The position numbers and the translations under genes were made by a program. The notes below the pieces were generated by a model. It searched no databases. It was given only the letters and a program-made list of their open reading frames with translations, and was not told the DNA's origin. A DNA stretch of 47,890 nt from Candidatus Howiella intestinavium (lineage in GTDB: Bacteria; Bacillota; Clostridia; Oscillospirales; Acutalibacteraceae), in assembly GCA_904420585.1 (NCBI GenBank), contig CAJFVX010000036.1, forward strand, positions 1 to 47,890, in the 5' to 3' direction. Within the stretch, counting starts at the first letter, position 1, and each line of letters starts with the position of its first letter. Of the stretch, positions 1 to 8,388 are shown piece by piece.

Positions 1-63
1 ACCTTCAAAGTCCCAAGCCTTCCGGCCCGGTCCCTCAAAGTAATCTTTCGGGTCCTATCTCTC

Positions 64-82
64 GTTGTTTAATTTCCAAGGT
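64..82 (-). promoter_or_regulatory. rRNA-leader-like boxA sequence
   Basis: Read on the minus strand this is CCTTGGAAATTAAACAAC (preceded by A), followed by GAGAGATAGGACC. It resembles the CTTTGAAAACTAAACAA type of antitermination sequence found in Firmicutes rRNA leaders. It lies about 70-85 bases downstream of a strong minus-strand promoter, and no open reading frame follows before the window edge. The rRNA identity is an inference, because no rRNA sequence lies inside the window. Confidence 0.5.
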
Positions 83-146
83 CCTGCCGGCCTTTCATCA
101 GCCTTTTGAAGCGGCTTTCTTGCCGCCGGCTGTTTTAAGGCGCTCG

Positions 147-178
147 ATTATAATACCAAAGTCGGGAGCAAATGTCAA
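147..178 (-). promoter_or_regulatory. strong sigma-A promoter, probably of an rRNA operon
   Basis: On the minus strand a perfect -35 TTGACA (178-173) is separated by 17 bases from a -10 TATTAT (155-150). This overlaps a second, perfect TATAAT (152-147). It fires leftwards out of the window, away from sleB, into a long untranslated leader. Near-consensus hexamers followed by a boxA-like leader are typical of rrn promoters. Confidence 0.7.
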
Positions 179-310
179 CCCCCTTTTTTAAAAATATTTC
201 AGATTGTGTTTCCCCTCCGCATCCGGCCATGGATAAACGCGGTATACCGGGGAAAAACTAGGTGCAAAGCCTTCTGTAGAATTGCGGCGACGCGAAAGGA
301 TGATGGAACA

Positions 311-1006
311 GTGAAACACAGGTTGCCGGCCGGATGCAAAATCATCGCCGTCCTGCTCAGCGCCATTTGCTTCATGCAGGGTTTCGGCGCCCAGCATCGG
401 GTCGATGCACTCTCCAAAATGGGTTCCCGGGGCGAGGAGGTGCGGCAGATTCAGACCCGCCTGCGGGACTGGGGGTATATGAACGGCCCGGTGGACGGCA
501 TATACGGCACCAAGACCCGGGACGGGGTCAAATACTTCCAGCGCAAGCACGGCCTGACGGCCGACGGGATAGCAGGGCCCAAGACCCTGGAAAAAATCGG
601 TCTTCCCACCGGCGTGGCCTCCACCGGTTCCTCCGGCTCCTCGGTCAACGCCTCCTCGGCCGACTATAATCTGTTAGCCCGCATCATTTCGGCCGAGGCC
701 CGTGGGGAACCCTATACGGGCCAGGTGGCTGTGGGCGCGGTGATTATGAACCGCATCCAGCACCCCTCCTTCCCCGATACCCTGGCCGGTGTCATTTACC
801 AAAAAGGTGCCTTTACCGCCGTTGTGGACGGCCAGTTTAATCAGCCGGTGGCCGACAGCGCCTACAAGGCCGCCCGGGACGCCCTCAACGGCTGGGATCC
901 CACCGGCGGCGCCATATACTATTATAATCCCAAGACGGCCACCAGTTCCTGGATCCGTTCCCGTCCGGTGGTGAAAACCATCGGCAACCACGTCTTCTGC
1001 AAGTGA
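311..1006 (+). CDS. sleB: spore cortex-lytic enzyme SleB-like
   Basis: Predicted cell-wall hydrolase that depolymerises spore cortex during germination. The GTG at 311 is preferred: AAAGGA lies 10 bases upstream, and it gives a 231-residue protein that begins with a basic residue and a hydrophobic signal sequence (VKHRLPAGCKIIAVLLSAIC). A peptidoglycan-binding domain of the PG_binding_1 type follows (about residues 40-95: GEEVRQIQTRLRDWGY, then VDGIYGTKTRDGVKYFQ). A Ser/Gly linker then leads to a Hydrolase_2 catalytic domain (about 120-231: LARIISAEARGEPYTGQVAV). The acidic residue in SAEARGE corresponds to the conserved catalytic glutamate region of SleB/CwlJ enzymes. No ypeB partner follows; the next gene is a serpin. 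A longer reading from 206 is open but lacks a signal peptide. Confidence 0.9.
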   Translation: MKHRLPAGCKIIAVLLSAICFMQGFGAQHRVDALSKMGSRGEEVRQIQTRLRDWGYMNGPVDGIYGTKTRDGVKYFQRKHGLTADGIAGPKTLEKIGLPTGVASTGSSGSSVNASSADYNLLARIISAEARGEPYTGQVAVGAVIMNRIQHPSFPDTLAGVIYQKGAFTAVVDGQFNQPVADSAYKAARDALNGWDPTGGAIYYYNPKTATSSWIRSRPVVKTIGNHVFCK

Positions 1007-1007
1007 G

Positions 1008-1040
1008 AAAAAACGATCGGCTCTCGCCGGTCGTTTTTTT
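1008..1040 (+). terminator. intrinsic terminator of sleB
   Basis: The arms ACGATCGGC and GCCGGTCGT pair around a TCTC loop, flanked by an A run and followed by seven T. It starts immediately after the sleB stop codon. Confidence 0.85.
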
Positions 1041-1122
1041 GCTGCAACAATTTCGGCCTGCTCTTCCACTATATAGACGGAAACCCATTCGACAGAAACC
1101 CATTCAGCGAGGAGGAGTCAAT

Positions 1123-2655
1123 ATGTTAAAGACAAGGATTATCAGCTGCCTTTTGCTGGTCTGTCTTCTCTGCTCCGCCGCTGCCTGCACCAGCCAGGAA
1201 ACGGCGGAGGAACAGGATACGGCCAGACTGTCGTCCAGTATTTCGTCGGACACAAAATCCACAAGGCCCGCCGTTTCCAGCCAGACGGCGGATTCGGCCG
1301 CGCCGGAGGAAAGCGAGGCCCAGAGCACAAATTCTCCGGCCGCTTCCAATTCCATCAGTAAAACGCCGCCCCGCGTTTCCGTAACCCTCCCGCCTGCGGC
1401 GGACGGGGAGACCCAGCCGCCGGCAGAATCTGCGGATACGCCTTCGGGCACCGATACCCAGCAGCCGGCGCCCACGCCCCATCCGGATGAAACAGGGGAT
1501 AGCCAGACCGTACAGGAAACCCCCGAACCGGCCGAACTGACCCCGGATGATATTTTCACAGCCAATCTTCTATCCCGGCAGTACCAAAGCGGTCAAAACC
1601 TTTTCCTGTCTCCGCTGAGCATCCAGCAGGCCCTGGGGATGACCGCCAACGGCGCGTCCGGCAGCACCCTGGATGGCATCCTGCAGGCCACCGGATATAC
1701 CTCTCTGGAAGAGATGCAGAAACAAAGCGGAACATATCAGCAGCTGCTGGCCAAAACTCCCGGGTACTTCACCCTGGCCAACGGCATCTGGCTGGACTCG
1801 GCATTTGCAGGCAGGGTAAATCCGGCTTTTCTGGAGGCAAACAAACAATATTATAACGCCGAAGTTTCCGTGGAACCCTTGAACGGCACGGCCGTGGGAC
1901 ATATCAACGACTGGGTATCCCGGAAGACCAACCGCCTGATTCCCTCCATCATCGACCATCTGGACGGGCAAAGCCGGATGGTGCTGGTCAACACCCTGCT
2001 CTTTAACGGGAAATGGACCAGGCCCTTTGACCCCAACAATACCAGCGTCTCCACCTTCCATGGAGCCAAGGGAGATATAAAGCTGAAATTTATGCCGCAG
2101 ATGATGCCGGACAGCCCCTGGTACGAGGCCGACGACTGGTGCGGGACGGGCGGCCTTCAGGCCACCCGGCTGGACTATGACGACGGGCGGACATCTATGC
2201 TGGTAGCCCTGCCGGAGGACTTGGACGGCTTTATGCAGCAGCTCACCCCCACCGCCCTGCACGACCTGTGCCAAAACGTCGCCGCATCCTCTCCGAAACG
2301 GGTGAGTTTGATAATGCCGCGGTTTTCGGTCACCTGCGACAGCGGCGACACGCTGGGAAAAGCCCTTGCAGGCATGGGGATGCAGGACGCCTTTTCCCTC
2401 CAAAACGCCGATTTCAGCCGCCTGAGCAGCCAGGGGGATGAGAAGCTGTGTATCGGCCAAATCCTCCACAAGACCGTCCTGCAGGTGGGCGAAAAAGGGA
2501 CGACGGCTGCGGCCGCCACCGGTGAAGCGCTGGCGGGCGGGGCCCTGCCGGACAAATCCCTGGTGCTGAACCGTCCTTTCTTCTGCGCCATTCTGGATAA
2601 GCAAACCGGCACCATTTACTTTGCCGGGGCTGTCTGCCAGCCGGAAGTCTATTAA
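1123..2655 (+). CDS. serpin family lipoprotein
   Basis: Serine/cysteine protease inhibitor predicted to be anchored to the outer face of the membrane. The ATG at 1123 follows GAGGAGG and gives 510 residues. The signal peptide ends in a lipobox (CSAAAC, Cys22). Residues about 25-145 are a Ser/Thr/Pro-rich linker, and the serpin fold fills about 150-510. Serpin landmarks are visible: VNTLLFNGKW, LKFMPQM, and near the C-terminus LNRPFFCAI. The reactive-loop hinge reads EKGTTAAAATGEALAGG. The small residues from P14 to P8 are those of inhibitory serpins that can insert the cleaved loop. Aligned by eye with antitrypsin, the predicted P1 falls on small residues (Gly/Ala/Leu), not Arg or Lys, so an elastase- or subtilisin-like target is more likely than a trypsin-like one. 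That target assignment is inference. Confidence 0.9.
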   Translation: MLKTRIISCLLLVCLLCSAAACTSQETAEEQDTARLSSSISSDTKSTRPAVSSQTADSAAPEESEAQSTNSPAASNSISKTPPRVSVTLPPAADGETQPPAESADTPSGTDTQQPAPTPHPDETGDSQTVQETPEPAELTPDDIFTANLLSRQYQSGQNLFLSPLSIQQALGMTANGASGSTLDGILQATGYTSLEEMQKQSGTYQQLLAKTPGYFTLANGIWLDSAFAGRVNPAFLEANKQYYNAEVSVEPLNGTAVGHINDWVSRKTNRLIPSIIDHLDGQSRMVLVNTLLFNGKWTRPFDPNNTSVSTFHGAKGDIKLKFMPQMMPDSPWYEADDWCGTGGLQATRLDYDDGRTSMLVALPEDLDGFMQQLTPTALHDLCQNVAASSPKRVSLIMPRFSVTCDSGDTLGKALAGMGMQDAFSLQNADFSRLSSQGDEKLCIGQILHKTVLQVGEKGTTAAAATGEALAGGALPDKSLVLNRPFFCAILDKQTGTIYFAGAVCQPEVY

Positions 2656-2698
2656 GACCCCGCAACATGCTTTTCCCCTTTCCCTTATATTCCTAGAC

Positions 2699-2730
2699 AG
2701 CCCCCGGCCACAAAAGAGCGGCCGGGGGCT
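2699..2730. terminator. strong hairpin downstream of serpin gene
   Basis: AGCCCCCGGCC and GGCCGGGGGCT form an 11-base-pair stem around a 10-base A-rich loop, 43 bases after the serpin stop. There is no T run on the plus side, so it may act as a bidirectional or RNA-stabilising hairpin instead of a classical terminator. Confidence 0.6.
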
Positions 2731-2752
2731 CAGTCTGCGAAAAAACAACGAG

Positions 2753-2878
2753 AGCCATTTGTATCGCAGAAACCGGCGACATGTGCGTCGGTTTCTGTAT
2801 GCGACAAATCACGCAGGAGCGGGATTTGCAGGAGGAACGTTAGAAAACGCCCCTCTTCTACAGCTTGTCGACAAGCTG
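2753..2878 (-). repeat. four-hairpin dispersed repeat, copy A
   Basis: Read on the minus strand, this copy begins with CAGCTTGTCGACAAGCTG, a perfect 18-base palindrome (hairpin 1). Then come a degraded TAGAAGAGGGGC hairpin 2, a weakened hairpin 3 around CAAATCCCGC, and a strong hairpin 4 with arms GCAGAAACC and GGTTTCTGT flanking CGACGCACATGTCGCCG. The tail is GATACAAATGGCT. It matches copy D base for base over long stretches. Hairpins 2 and 3 have decayed, so this looks like an older or inactive copy. It lies in the 3' region of the minus-strand methyltransferase gene. Confidence 0.85.
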
Positions 2879-2880
2879 AA

Positions 2881-2905
2881 CCCTCAGGCCTTACAGGTCT
2901 GGGGG
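2881..2905. terminator. hairpin between repeat copy A and methyltransferase
   Basis: CCCTCAGGCC and GGTCTGGGGG pair (two G-T pairs) around TTACA. On the minus strand the methyltransferase stop is itself followed by a small AAGGC/GCCTT hairpin and a T run (2936-2921), a likely terminator of that gene. Confidence 0.45.
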
Positions 2906-2934
2906 CTGTCTGTTTTGAGAAAAAGGCTCCGCCT

Positions 2935-3711
2935 TCATCCTTCCTTTTGGGCCGTCATAAACAGGCGGGCCATAGGCAGGACAATCTGTCCGTTGGCCTG
3001 CCTCGGATACCGGGCCGGCAGGGCGGCCAGCAGTTCCCTTTCAAAATCCGTTTGCTCCCCCGCCTCCAGCGCCGCAAGATAGGGACGCAGGCCGGATCCC
3101 CGGTACCACTCCAGAATATCCCCGTAATCCCCTACCCGGTGATAATATACCGTTTCCCACATGGAAAAATCGGCGGTAAGCCCGGATAAAATATCAAAAT
3201 ATTCCGAAGGGGACAGGCTGTAAAATCTGTCCTGCCGCCGGTTCAGCCGCTGACGCCAGCGTTGGCCGGCGGCTACCTGGGACAGAATCTCATAAAAGGG
3301 TGCCTTCTGGGTCAAGGGAATCTGGACGGCCATCCAGCCTCCCGGAACCAAGCGGTCCATCATATCCCGCAGAAGCCCGGCCTGCTCCGGGATCCAGTGG
3401 ATGCAGGCATTGGAAAAAACCAGGTCAAAATCTGTCGGCAGCCGGTTCAGTTCCCGACCGGCATCGCAGGAAAGAAAAACCACATCCGGGCAGTTTTTCC
3501 GCGCTTTTTCCAGCATATCCGCATCCCTGTCCACCCCCAAGATTTCCGCCTGAGGAAATCGTTCTTGCAACACGGCCGTGCTGCTGCCCGGCCCGCAGCC
3601 CAAATCCAAAATACGGCGGGGATTCGGATGGCCTACAGCCGCCGCCAAATCCCGGCAGGGCCGCAGCCGCTCCCCGGAAAACTTCATATACTGTACGGCA
3701 TCCCACTGCAT
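2935..3711 (-). CDS. class I SAM-dependent methyltransferase, trans-aconitate methyltransferase-like
   Basis: Predicted S-adenosylmethionine-dependent methyltransferase of 258 residues. That is close to the size of E. coli Tam, which methylates trans-aconitate. The N-terminus MQWDAVQYMKFSGERLRP matches the Tam pattern WD-x-Y-x-F-x-R-x-RP. Motif I is ILDLGCGPGSSTAVL (about 34-48), the acidic post-I residue lies in LGVDRDADML, and motif IV is FDLVFSNACIHWIP (about 95-108). The ATG at 3711 follows AAGGAGAGGA. A -10 TATACT on the minus strand (3757-3752) has only a weak -35. Tam is the best family guess; the true substrate cannot be read from the sequence. Confidence 0.8.
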   Translation of the reverse strand: MQWDAVQYMKFSGERLRPCRDLAAAVGHPNPRRILDLGCGPGSSTAVLQERFPQAEILGVDRDADMLEKARKNCPDVVFLSCDAGRELNRLPTDFDLVFSNACIHWIPEQAGLLRDMMDRLVPGGWMAVQIPLTQKAPFYEILSQVAAGQRWRQRLNRRQDRFYSLSPSEYFDILSGLTADFSMWETVYYHRVGDYGDILEWYRGSGLRPYLAALEAGEQTDFERELLAALPARYPRQANGQIVLPMARLFMTAQKEG

Positions 3712-4060
3712 AAAATATCCTCTCCTTGCAATCTGTCATAAGGCCAACCCCAGTATACCACACCGGGACATCTTTTGAAAAGCGGGCGCCGTGCAAACGG
3801 CATTCACTGGGTTTTCGCAGCCTGATTTTACCATATATAAAAGGCATAAAAGCGAATAATGGATAGGCATTAGACATTAAATCACGCCTATATTACAATA
3901 AAAAACAGAAAGTCCCTCTTACAGGCCAGGGCGGCCGGCAATGCCCCGGCGATGATCTTGCCCACAGCCTGTAAAGGGTTTCGTAAGACGGCATATCCGG
4001 CAGCCCCTTTTACGAAAGGGCCGCCGCATCCGGATACGGAAAAAGAAAGGCGTGTAGAAG
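3712..4060. other. intergenic region between divergent genes
   Basis: This stretch of about 350 bases contains no convincing gene. It holds the putative -10 of the leftward methyltransferase gene (3752-3757). Next to the rightward lipoprotein gene it has a small CCCTTT-TACG-AAAGGG hairpin (4005-4020). The middle is more AT-rich than its surroundings. Confidence 0.6.
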
Positions 4061-4567
4061 ATGAAAAAATTATGGCGCATTTTCCCCCTTTGCCTGGCAG
4101 CTTTCGCCCTGTCCGCCTGCGGAACCGGCAGCGCGGAGACATCGTCCCCGCCGCTTTCCGGGGCGTCCGAAACTTCTTCATGGGAAGGGGCGGCGACTAC
4201 GCAGGAGCCGGCGGAAACGGCGAGACGCATCCGGGTACAGGCAGGCGACAGAAGCGTTATATACCAGCTGAACGACAGCCCGGCCGCCGCGGCCCTGTAC
4301 GCCCAGCTGCCCCTTACCACCCAGGTGGAGGATTTCAGCACCAATGAGAAGATTTTTTATCCGGAGCAGCCGTTGGATATCACCGGGGCCCCGCTGGCAT
4401 CCGGCGGGGCGGGAACGCTGGCCTATTACGCTCCTTGGGGAGATGTGGTCATGTTCTATGACGCATACGATGCAAACGGCAGCCTGTACCAGCTGGGCCA
4501 GGCCGTTTCGGGAGCAGAGGAAATAAGCGGCCTTTCGGGCAGTATCACCATCCGGCCCATGGAGTAA
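4061..4567 (+). CDS. cyclophilin-like domain lipoprotein
   Basis: Small secreted lipoprotein of 168 residues. The signal peptide MKKLWRIFPLCLAAFALSAC ends in a lipobox with Cys20. A Ser/Thr-rich linker follows. The C-terminal domain (about 55-168) has the signature of small cyclophilin-like proteins: a strand RRIRVQAGDRSVIYQLND, then SPAAAALYAQLPLTTQVEDF, the NEKIFY turn, YYAPWGDVVMFYD, and a closing LGQAV segment. Members of this family are often found as lipoproteins in Firmicutes. The function, including whether it acts as a peptidyl-prolyl isomerase, is unknown. Confidence 0.7.
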   Translation: MKKLWRIFPLCLAAFALSACGTGSAETSSPPLSGASETSSWEGAATTQEPAETARRIRVQAGDRSVIYQLNDSPAAAALYAQLPLTTQVEDFSTNEKIFYPEQPLDITGAPLASGGAGTLAYYAPWGDVVMFYDAYDANGSLYQLGQAVSGAEEISGLSGSITIRPME

Positions 4568-4877
4568 AAGCGCGTTTGTATACGGCGAACTTCATGCGGG
4601 AAAGGGAAAAACTTTCTGCACCGATGCCGCAGCGCCCGAAGCCGGCAGCCGGCCGGTGGGAAGGGAACTACGGTCGACGCTCCGGGGGACGGGCGGCCGG
4701 CCGAAAGACAGCTTGAAAAAAGGGAGTGACCGTGCTATTCTTATAAGGAAGCGCCGGCGTTTGCAAAAAGGGCCCGGGAACAGCCGCCGCCCTTAACCGG
4801 AATGTCCGGCGCCCTTTATCCACCGCTCGTTTACTGCCGGCGGGATCCTTTTCCGCCCGCGCCCTGGAGGTACGCCT
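4568..4877. other. intergenic region with one promoter
   Basis: About 310 bases without a supportable gene. GC-rich with several CCGGC/GCCGG inverted repeats around 4630-4705. A good promoter at 4713-4741 points towards the membrane protein gene and leaves a leader of roughly 130 bases. Confidence 0.5.
4713..4741 (+). promoter_or_regulatory. sigma-A type promoter
   Basis: TTGAAA (4713-4718), a 17-base spacer and TATTCT (4736-4741), upstream of the membrane-anchored protein gene that starts at 4878. Confidence 0.55.
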
Positions 4878-5516
4878 TTGGAAAAAGAAAAAATGACCTT
4901 TCGCAAGCGTCTGCAGAATTACTGGTATTATTATAAGGTACATACCATCATCGGCCTTTTGGTAGCCGCCCTGCTGGCCGTTCTGGTTTCCCAGTGCGCC
5001 CACCGGGAAAATCCGGACTACACCGTCGTCCTCTACATGCGCAAGGAAATTTCCGAGGATATGACCGACGCCATGTCCGCCGAGCTGGAGAAGTTCGGGA
5101 CCGACCGCAACGGCGACGGGCAGGTGGCGGTGGAAATCGTCAACTGCTCCTACGACGGCGACGGTTCCGAGGATGTGATCATGGGCAGCATCGGCAAAAT
5201 GCAGGCCCAGCTGGCCCTGCCCGACGCCCCCCTTATGATTACGGATAAATACACCTTTGCCGACCTGGACGAACAGGGGGTTTTCGCCGTCCGGGAGGAT
5301 CTGCCCGACAAGGACGGAAAGGCCCTTTCCCTGCAGAGCACCCCCCTGTATGAGGCGGTCAACAGCGTGCGGGCCAACTATCTGGTGAATGAACTCTATC
5401 TGTCCATACGGGACTTAGAGGACAGCAAGCTGAAGGACAACAGCTTTACCGACACCTTCTTAAGCAGCTCCCAGGCCCTGCTGGAAAACCTGCTGGCGGC
5501 CTATACCGGCAGCTAA
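4878..5516 (+). CDS. membrane-anchored protein of unknown function
   Basis: Not recognised beyond its architecture. The product is 212 residues from a TTG start preceded by CTGGAGG; the ATG at 4893 is an alternative. A basic N-terminus rich in aromatic residues (KRLQNYWYYYKVHTI) leads into one membrane segment (about residues 25-41, IIGLLVAALLAVLVSQC). The rest is an acidic extracytoplasmic domain (DYTVVLYMRKEISEDMTDAM). Its pattern of DYTVVLYM, MGSIGKMQAQLALPDAPLMI and LEDSKLKDNSF faintly recalls extracellular substrate-binding folds, but no family can be named. It has its own promoter at 4713. A GC-rich stem (5548-5587) separates it from ilvD. Confidence 0.75.
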   Translation: MEKEKMTFRKRLQNYWYYYKVHTIIGLLVAALLAVLVSQCAHRENPDYTVVLYMRKEISEDMTDAMSAELEKFGTDRNGDGQVAVEIVNCSYDGDGSEDVIMGSIGKMQAQLALPDAPLMITDKYTFADLDEQGVFAVREDLPDKDGKALSLQSTPLYEAVNSVRANYLVNELYLSIRDLEDSKLKDNSFTDTFLSSSQALLENLLAAYTGS

Positions 5517-5605
5517 ATACCAAGCCTTACAGCCCTTCCCTCCGCCCGGCGGCGGCGGGAAGGCTTTCTTCCATCCCCTTCCGCCGGAGAAAGGCATGAT
5601 TCCAT

Positions 5606-7261
5606 ATGAGAAGCGATTTGATGAAGAGCGGCCCCACCCGGGCACCCCACCGTTCCCTCTTAAACGCCCTGGGCGTCTCCGAGGCCGAGATGAAGCGGCC
5701 CTTTGTGGCGGTGGTCAACTCCAAAAGCGATTACATCCCCGGTCACGCCCATCTGGATACGGTGGCCGAGGCGGTTAAGGCCGGCATCCGCAACGCCGGC
5801 GGCGTCCCCTTTGAGTTCCGCACCATCGGGGTCTGCGACGGCCTGTCCATGAACCACACCGGCATGAAGTACTCCCTGCCCTCCCGGGAGCTCATCGCCG
5901 ATTCCATCGAGGTCATGCTCACCGCCCATCCTCTGGACGCGGTGGTCTTCATTCCCAACTGCGACAAAATCGTCCCCGGCATGCTCATGGCCGCCTGCCG
6001 GCTGAACCTGCCCTGTATCTTTGTCAGCGGCGGCCCCATGCTGCCCGGCAATTACAAGGGCCGGCGCATGGGGCTCAACGAGATGTTTGAGGCGGTGGGC
6101 AGCCACGCCGCCGGCCAAATCACCGACGAGGAACTGACCGCCATGGAGCGGACGGCCTGTCCCGGCTGCGGCTCCTGCTCGGGGATGTACACGGCCAACT
6201 CCATGAACTGCCTGTGCGAAGCCATCGGCCTGGCCCTGCCCGGCAACGGCTCCATTCCGGCGGTATCCGGCGCCCGGCTGCGGCTGGCCAAGGAGGCCGG
6301 CGAAACCGTCATGGAACTGCTTGCAAAAAATGTGCGGCCTTTGGATATTGTTACCGAAAAGGCCGTCGAAAATGCCATCCGCACGGATATGGCCATCGGC
6401 TGCTCCTCCAATACGGTGCTGCACCTGACCGCCGTGGCCCACGCCGCCGGCCGGGACATCACCCTGGACGACTTCGACCGCATCGGCAAGGCCACACCCC
6501 AAATCTGCAAGCTGAATCCCGCCGGCTCCACCTTTATCGTGGACCTGGACGAGGTGGGCGGCATCACGGCCGTCATGAAGGAACTGGCCCGGGGCGGCCT
6601 TGTGCACACCGACTGTGAAACCGTCAGCGGGACGGTGGCCCACAAGATTGCCGGCGCCCCCGACGCCGACGGGGTCATCATCCGCCGGCTGGAGGATCCC
6701 TTCCGCAAGGACGGCGGCATCGCCGTGCTCAAGGGCAACCTGGCGGCCGACGGCTGCGTGGTCAAGCAGGGCGCCGTGGCCCCCGAGATGATGGTGCACA
6801 CCGGCCCGGCCCGGGTGTTCGACTGCGAGGAAGACGCCTCGGCCGCCATCTACGGCGGGAAAATTCAAGCCGGGGACGTCATTGTCATCCGGTATGAAGG
6901 TCCTAAGGGCGGCCCGGGCATGCGGGAAATGCTGGCCCCCACCGCCGCTCTGGTAGGCATGGGCCTGGGCAAATCCTGCGCCCTGCTGACCGACGGCCGG
7001 TTCTCGGGCGCCACCCAGGGGGCGGCCATCGGCCACATCTCCCCCGAGGCGGCGGCCGGCGGTCTTATCGCCCTGGTGGAAGACGGGGATACCATCTCCA
7101 TCGACATCCCCGCCCGCAGGGTGGAACTGCTGGTGGACGAGGCGGAAATCCAGCGCCGCCGGGCGGACTGGAATCCGCCGGTTAAGGAGCTGTCCGGCTA
7201 CATCAAGCGGTACGCCCAGCATGTGACCTCCGGCGCGGCCGGCGCGGTCTTCGAGGACTAA
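5606..7261 (+). CDS. ilvD: dihydroxy-acid dehydratase
   Basis: Dehydrates 2,3-dihydroxy-isovalerate and 2,3-dihydroxy-3-methylvalerate to the 2-oxoacid precursors of valine, leucine and isoleucine. The protein is 551 residues. Conserved elements include [43 protein letters not shown] (Cys119), [20 protein letters not shown] (Cys185/188/191) and the C-terminal [15 protein letters not shown]. The PGHAHL segment, instead of PCNxHL, places it with the E. coli-like subgroup, which carries an oxygen-labile iron-sulfur cluster, as fits an anaerobe. The ATG at 5606 has GGAGAAAGG about 12 bases upstream. It stands alone, away from the cimA-leuCD cluster at the other end of the window. Confidence 0.96.
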   Translation: MRSDLMKSGPTRAPHRSLLNALGVSEAEMKRPFVAVVNSKSDYIPGHAHLDTVAEAVKAGIRNAGGVPFEFRTIGVCDGLSMNHTGMKYSLPSRELIADSIEVMLTAHPLDAVVFIPNCDKIVPGMLMAACRLNLPCIFVSGGPMLPGNYKGRRMGLNEMFEAVGSHAAGQITDEELTAMERTACPGCGSCSGMYTANSMNCLCEAIGLALPGNGSIPAVSGARLRLAKEAGETVMELLAKNVRPLDIVTEKAVENAIRTDMAIGCSSNTVLHLTAVAHAAGRDITLDDFDRIGKATPQICKLNPAGSTFIVDLDEVGGITAVMKELARGGLVHTDCETVSGTVAHKIAGAPDADGVIIRRLEDPFRKDGGIAVLKGNLAADGCVVKQGAVAPEMMVHTGPARVFDCEEDASAAIYGGKIQAGDVIVIRYEGPKGGPGMREMLAPTAALVGMGLGKSCALLTDGRFSGATQGAAIGHISPEAAAGGLIALVEDGDTISIDIPARRVELLVDEAEIQRRRADWNPPVKELSGYIKRYAQHVTSGAAGAVFED

Positions 7262-7282
7262 TCCTGCGGCGGCACAGCAGAG

Positions 7283-7319
7283 AAACAGCGGCGCGCGGTA
7301 CTACCGTGCGCCGCTGTTT
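7283..7319 (+). terminator. ilvD terminator hairpin
   Basis: AAACAGCGGCGC pairs with GCGCCGCTGTTT, extended by CGGT/ACCG near the loop, 22 bases after the ilvD stop. The T tract is short. Confidence 0.7.
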
Positions 7320-7426
7320 GCCCTCTCCATAGCTTTTTTCTTTCCTTTCGCACAGAGAATATGGTATAGTAGGAGGGAAAGGGCGTGTCCTTTTCCCAAC
7401 AGACAATACAGAAAGGCGGATGCAAA

Positions 7427-8350
7427 TTGAAGACCATACAATTGGGCGGCAGCCCGCTGGCCGTGCCGGCTGCAGCCGTTGGCTGCATGCGGATAAACCA
7501 GCTGGATGCGGCGGGAGCCGAGCACTTTATCCGGCACTGCCTGGATTTGGGGGCCAACTTCTTTGACCATGCCGACATCTACGGAGGCGGCGGCGCCTGC
7601 GAAAGCCTCTTCGGGGATGTCCTCCGGCAGCACCCCGGCCTGCGGGACAAGATGATTCTCCAGACCAAATGCGGCATCGTGCCGGGAGTTATGTTTGACT
7701 TTTCCAAGGAACACATTATTTCGGCCGTGGAAGGCTCCCTGCAGCGGCTGGGCACCTCCTATCTGGACGTGCTGCTGCTTCACCGTCCCGATACCCTCAT
7801 GGAGCCGGAGGAGGTAGCCGAGGCCTTTGAAAGCCTCCACGCCGCAGGCAAGGTGCGGTATTTCGGCGTATCCAACCAGAATCCCTGGCAGATGCAGCTG
7901 CTGCAAAAGCACCTGGGTCACAAGCTGGTAGCCGACCAGCTCCAGTTCGGCCCCGCCCACGCCTCCATGATTTCAGCCGGACTGGAGGTCAACATGGCCA
8001 CCGACGGGGCTGTGAACCGGGACGGCGGCGTGCTGGAATACTGCCGGCTGCACGACATCACCATCCAGGCCTGGTCTCCCTTCCAGTACGGCTTTTTCGG
8101 CGGCGTGTACTTAGGCAGCGAAAAATATCCCGAACTGAACAAGGTCATCGATGAAATCGCGGAAAAGTACGGCGTGACCAACACGGCCATTGTCACCGCC
8201 TGGATCCTTCGGCATCCCGCCCGCATGCAGATGATTTCGGGCACCATGAAAGAATCGCGGATGGATGAAATTGTCAGCGGGACCGGCATCACCCTGACCA
8301 GGGAAGAGTGGTACCGGATTTATCTTGCCGCCGGCAACATCCTGCCCTAA
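7427..8350 (+). CDS. aldo/keto reductase
   Basis: NAD(P)H-dependent carbonyl reductase with a TIM-barrel fold, of the YdhF-like group. The TTG at 7427 is chosen because it gives MKTIQLGGSPLAVPAAAVGC, the usual family N-terminus, with AAAGGCGG 7 bases upstream (307 residues). A GTG at 7385 with a perfect AGGAGG is an alternative that adds 14 residues not expected in the family. Catalytic tetrad elements are visible: Asp and Tyr in FFDHADIYGGG, Lys in ILQTKCGI, and His in LLLHRPD. The cofactor segments GVSNQN and SGTMKESRMDEI follow. The physiological substrate is unknown. Confidence 0.92.
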   Translation: MKTIQLGGSPLAVPAAAVGCMRINQLDAAGAEHFIRHCLDLGANFFDHADIYGGGGACESLFGDVLRQHPGLRDKMILQTKCGIVPGVMFDFSKEHIISAVEGSLQRLGTSYLDVLLLHRPDTLMEPEEVAEAFESLHAAGKVRYFGVSNQNPWQMQLLQKHLGHKLVADQLQFGPAHASMISAGLEVNMATDGAVNRDGGVLEYCRLHDITIQAWSPFQYGFFGGVYLGSEKYPELNKVIDEIAEKYGVTNTAIVTAWILRHPARMQMISGTMKESRMDEIVSGTGITLTREEWYRIYLAAGNILP

Positions 8351-8363
8351 AACACATAAAAAT

Positions 8364-8384
8364 GCGGAAGGTATTCCCTTCCGC
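8364..8384 (+). terminator. hairpin after aldo/keto reductase
   Basis: GCGGAAGG and CCTTCCGC form an 8-base-pair stem flanked by A-rich and T-rich sequence, 14 bases after the stop. Confidence 0.6.
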
Positions 8385-8388
8385 GTTT

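Noticed and set aside
1570-2748. 392-residue open frame on the minus strand
   Set aside because: Antisense to the serpin gene, which has clear family motifs.
5660-7222. 520-residue open frame on the minus strand
   Set aside because: It lies entirely antisense to ilvD, has no family features, and is a by-product of GC-rich codon use in that gene.
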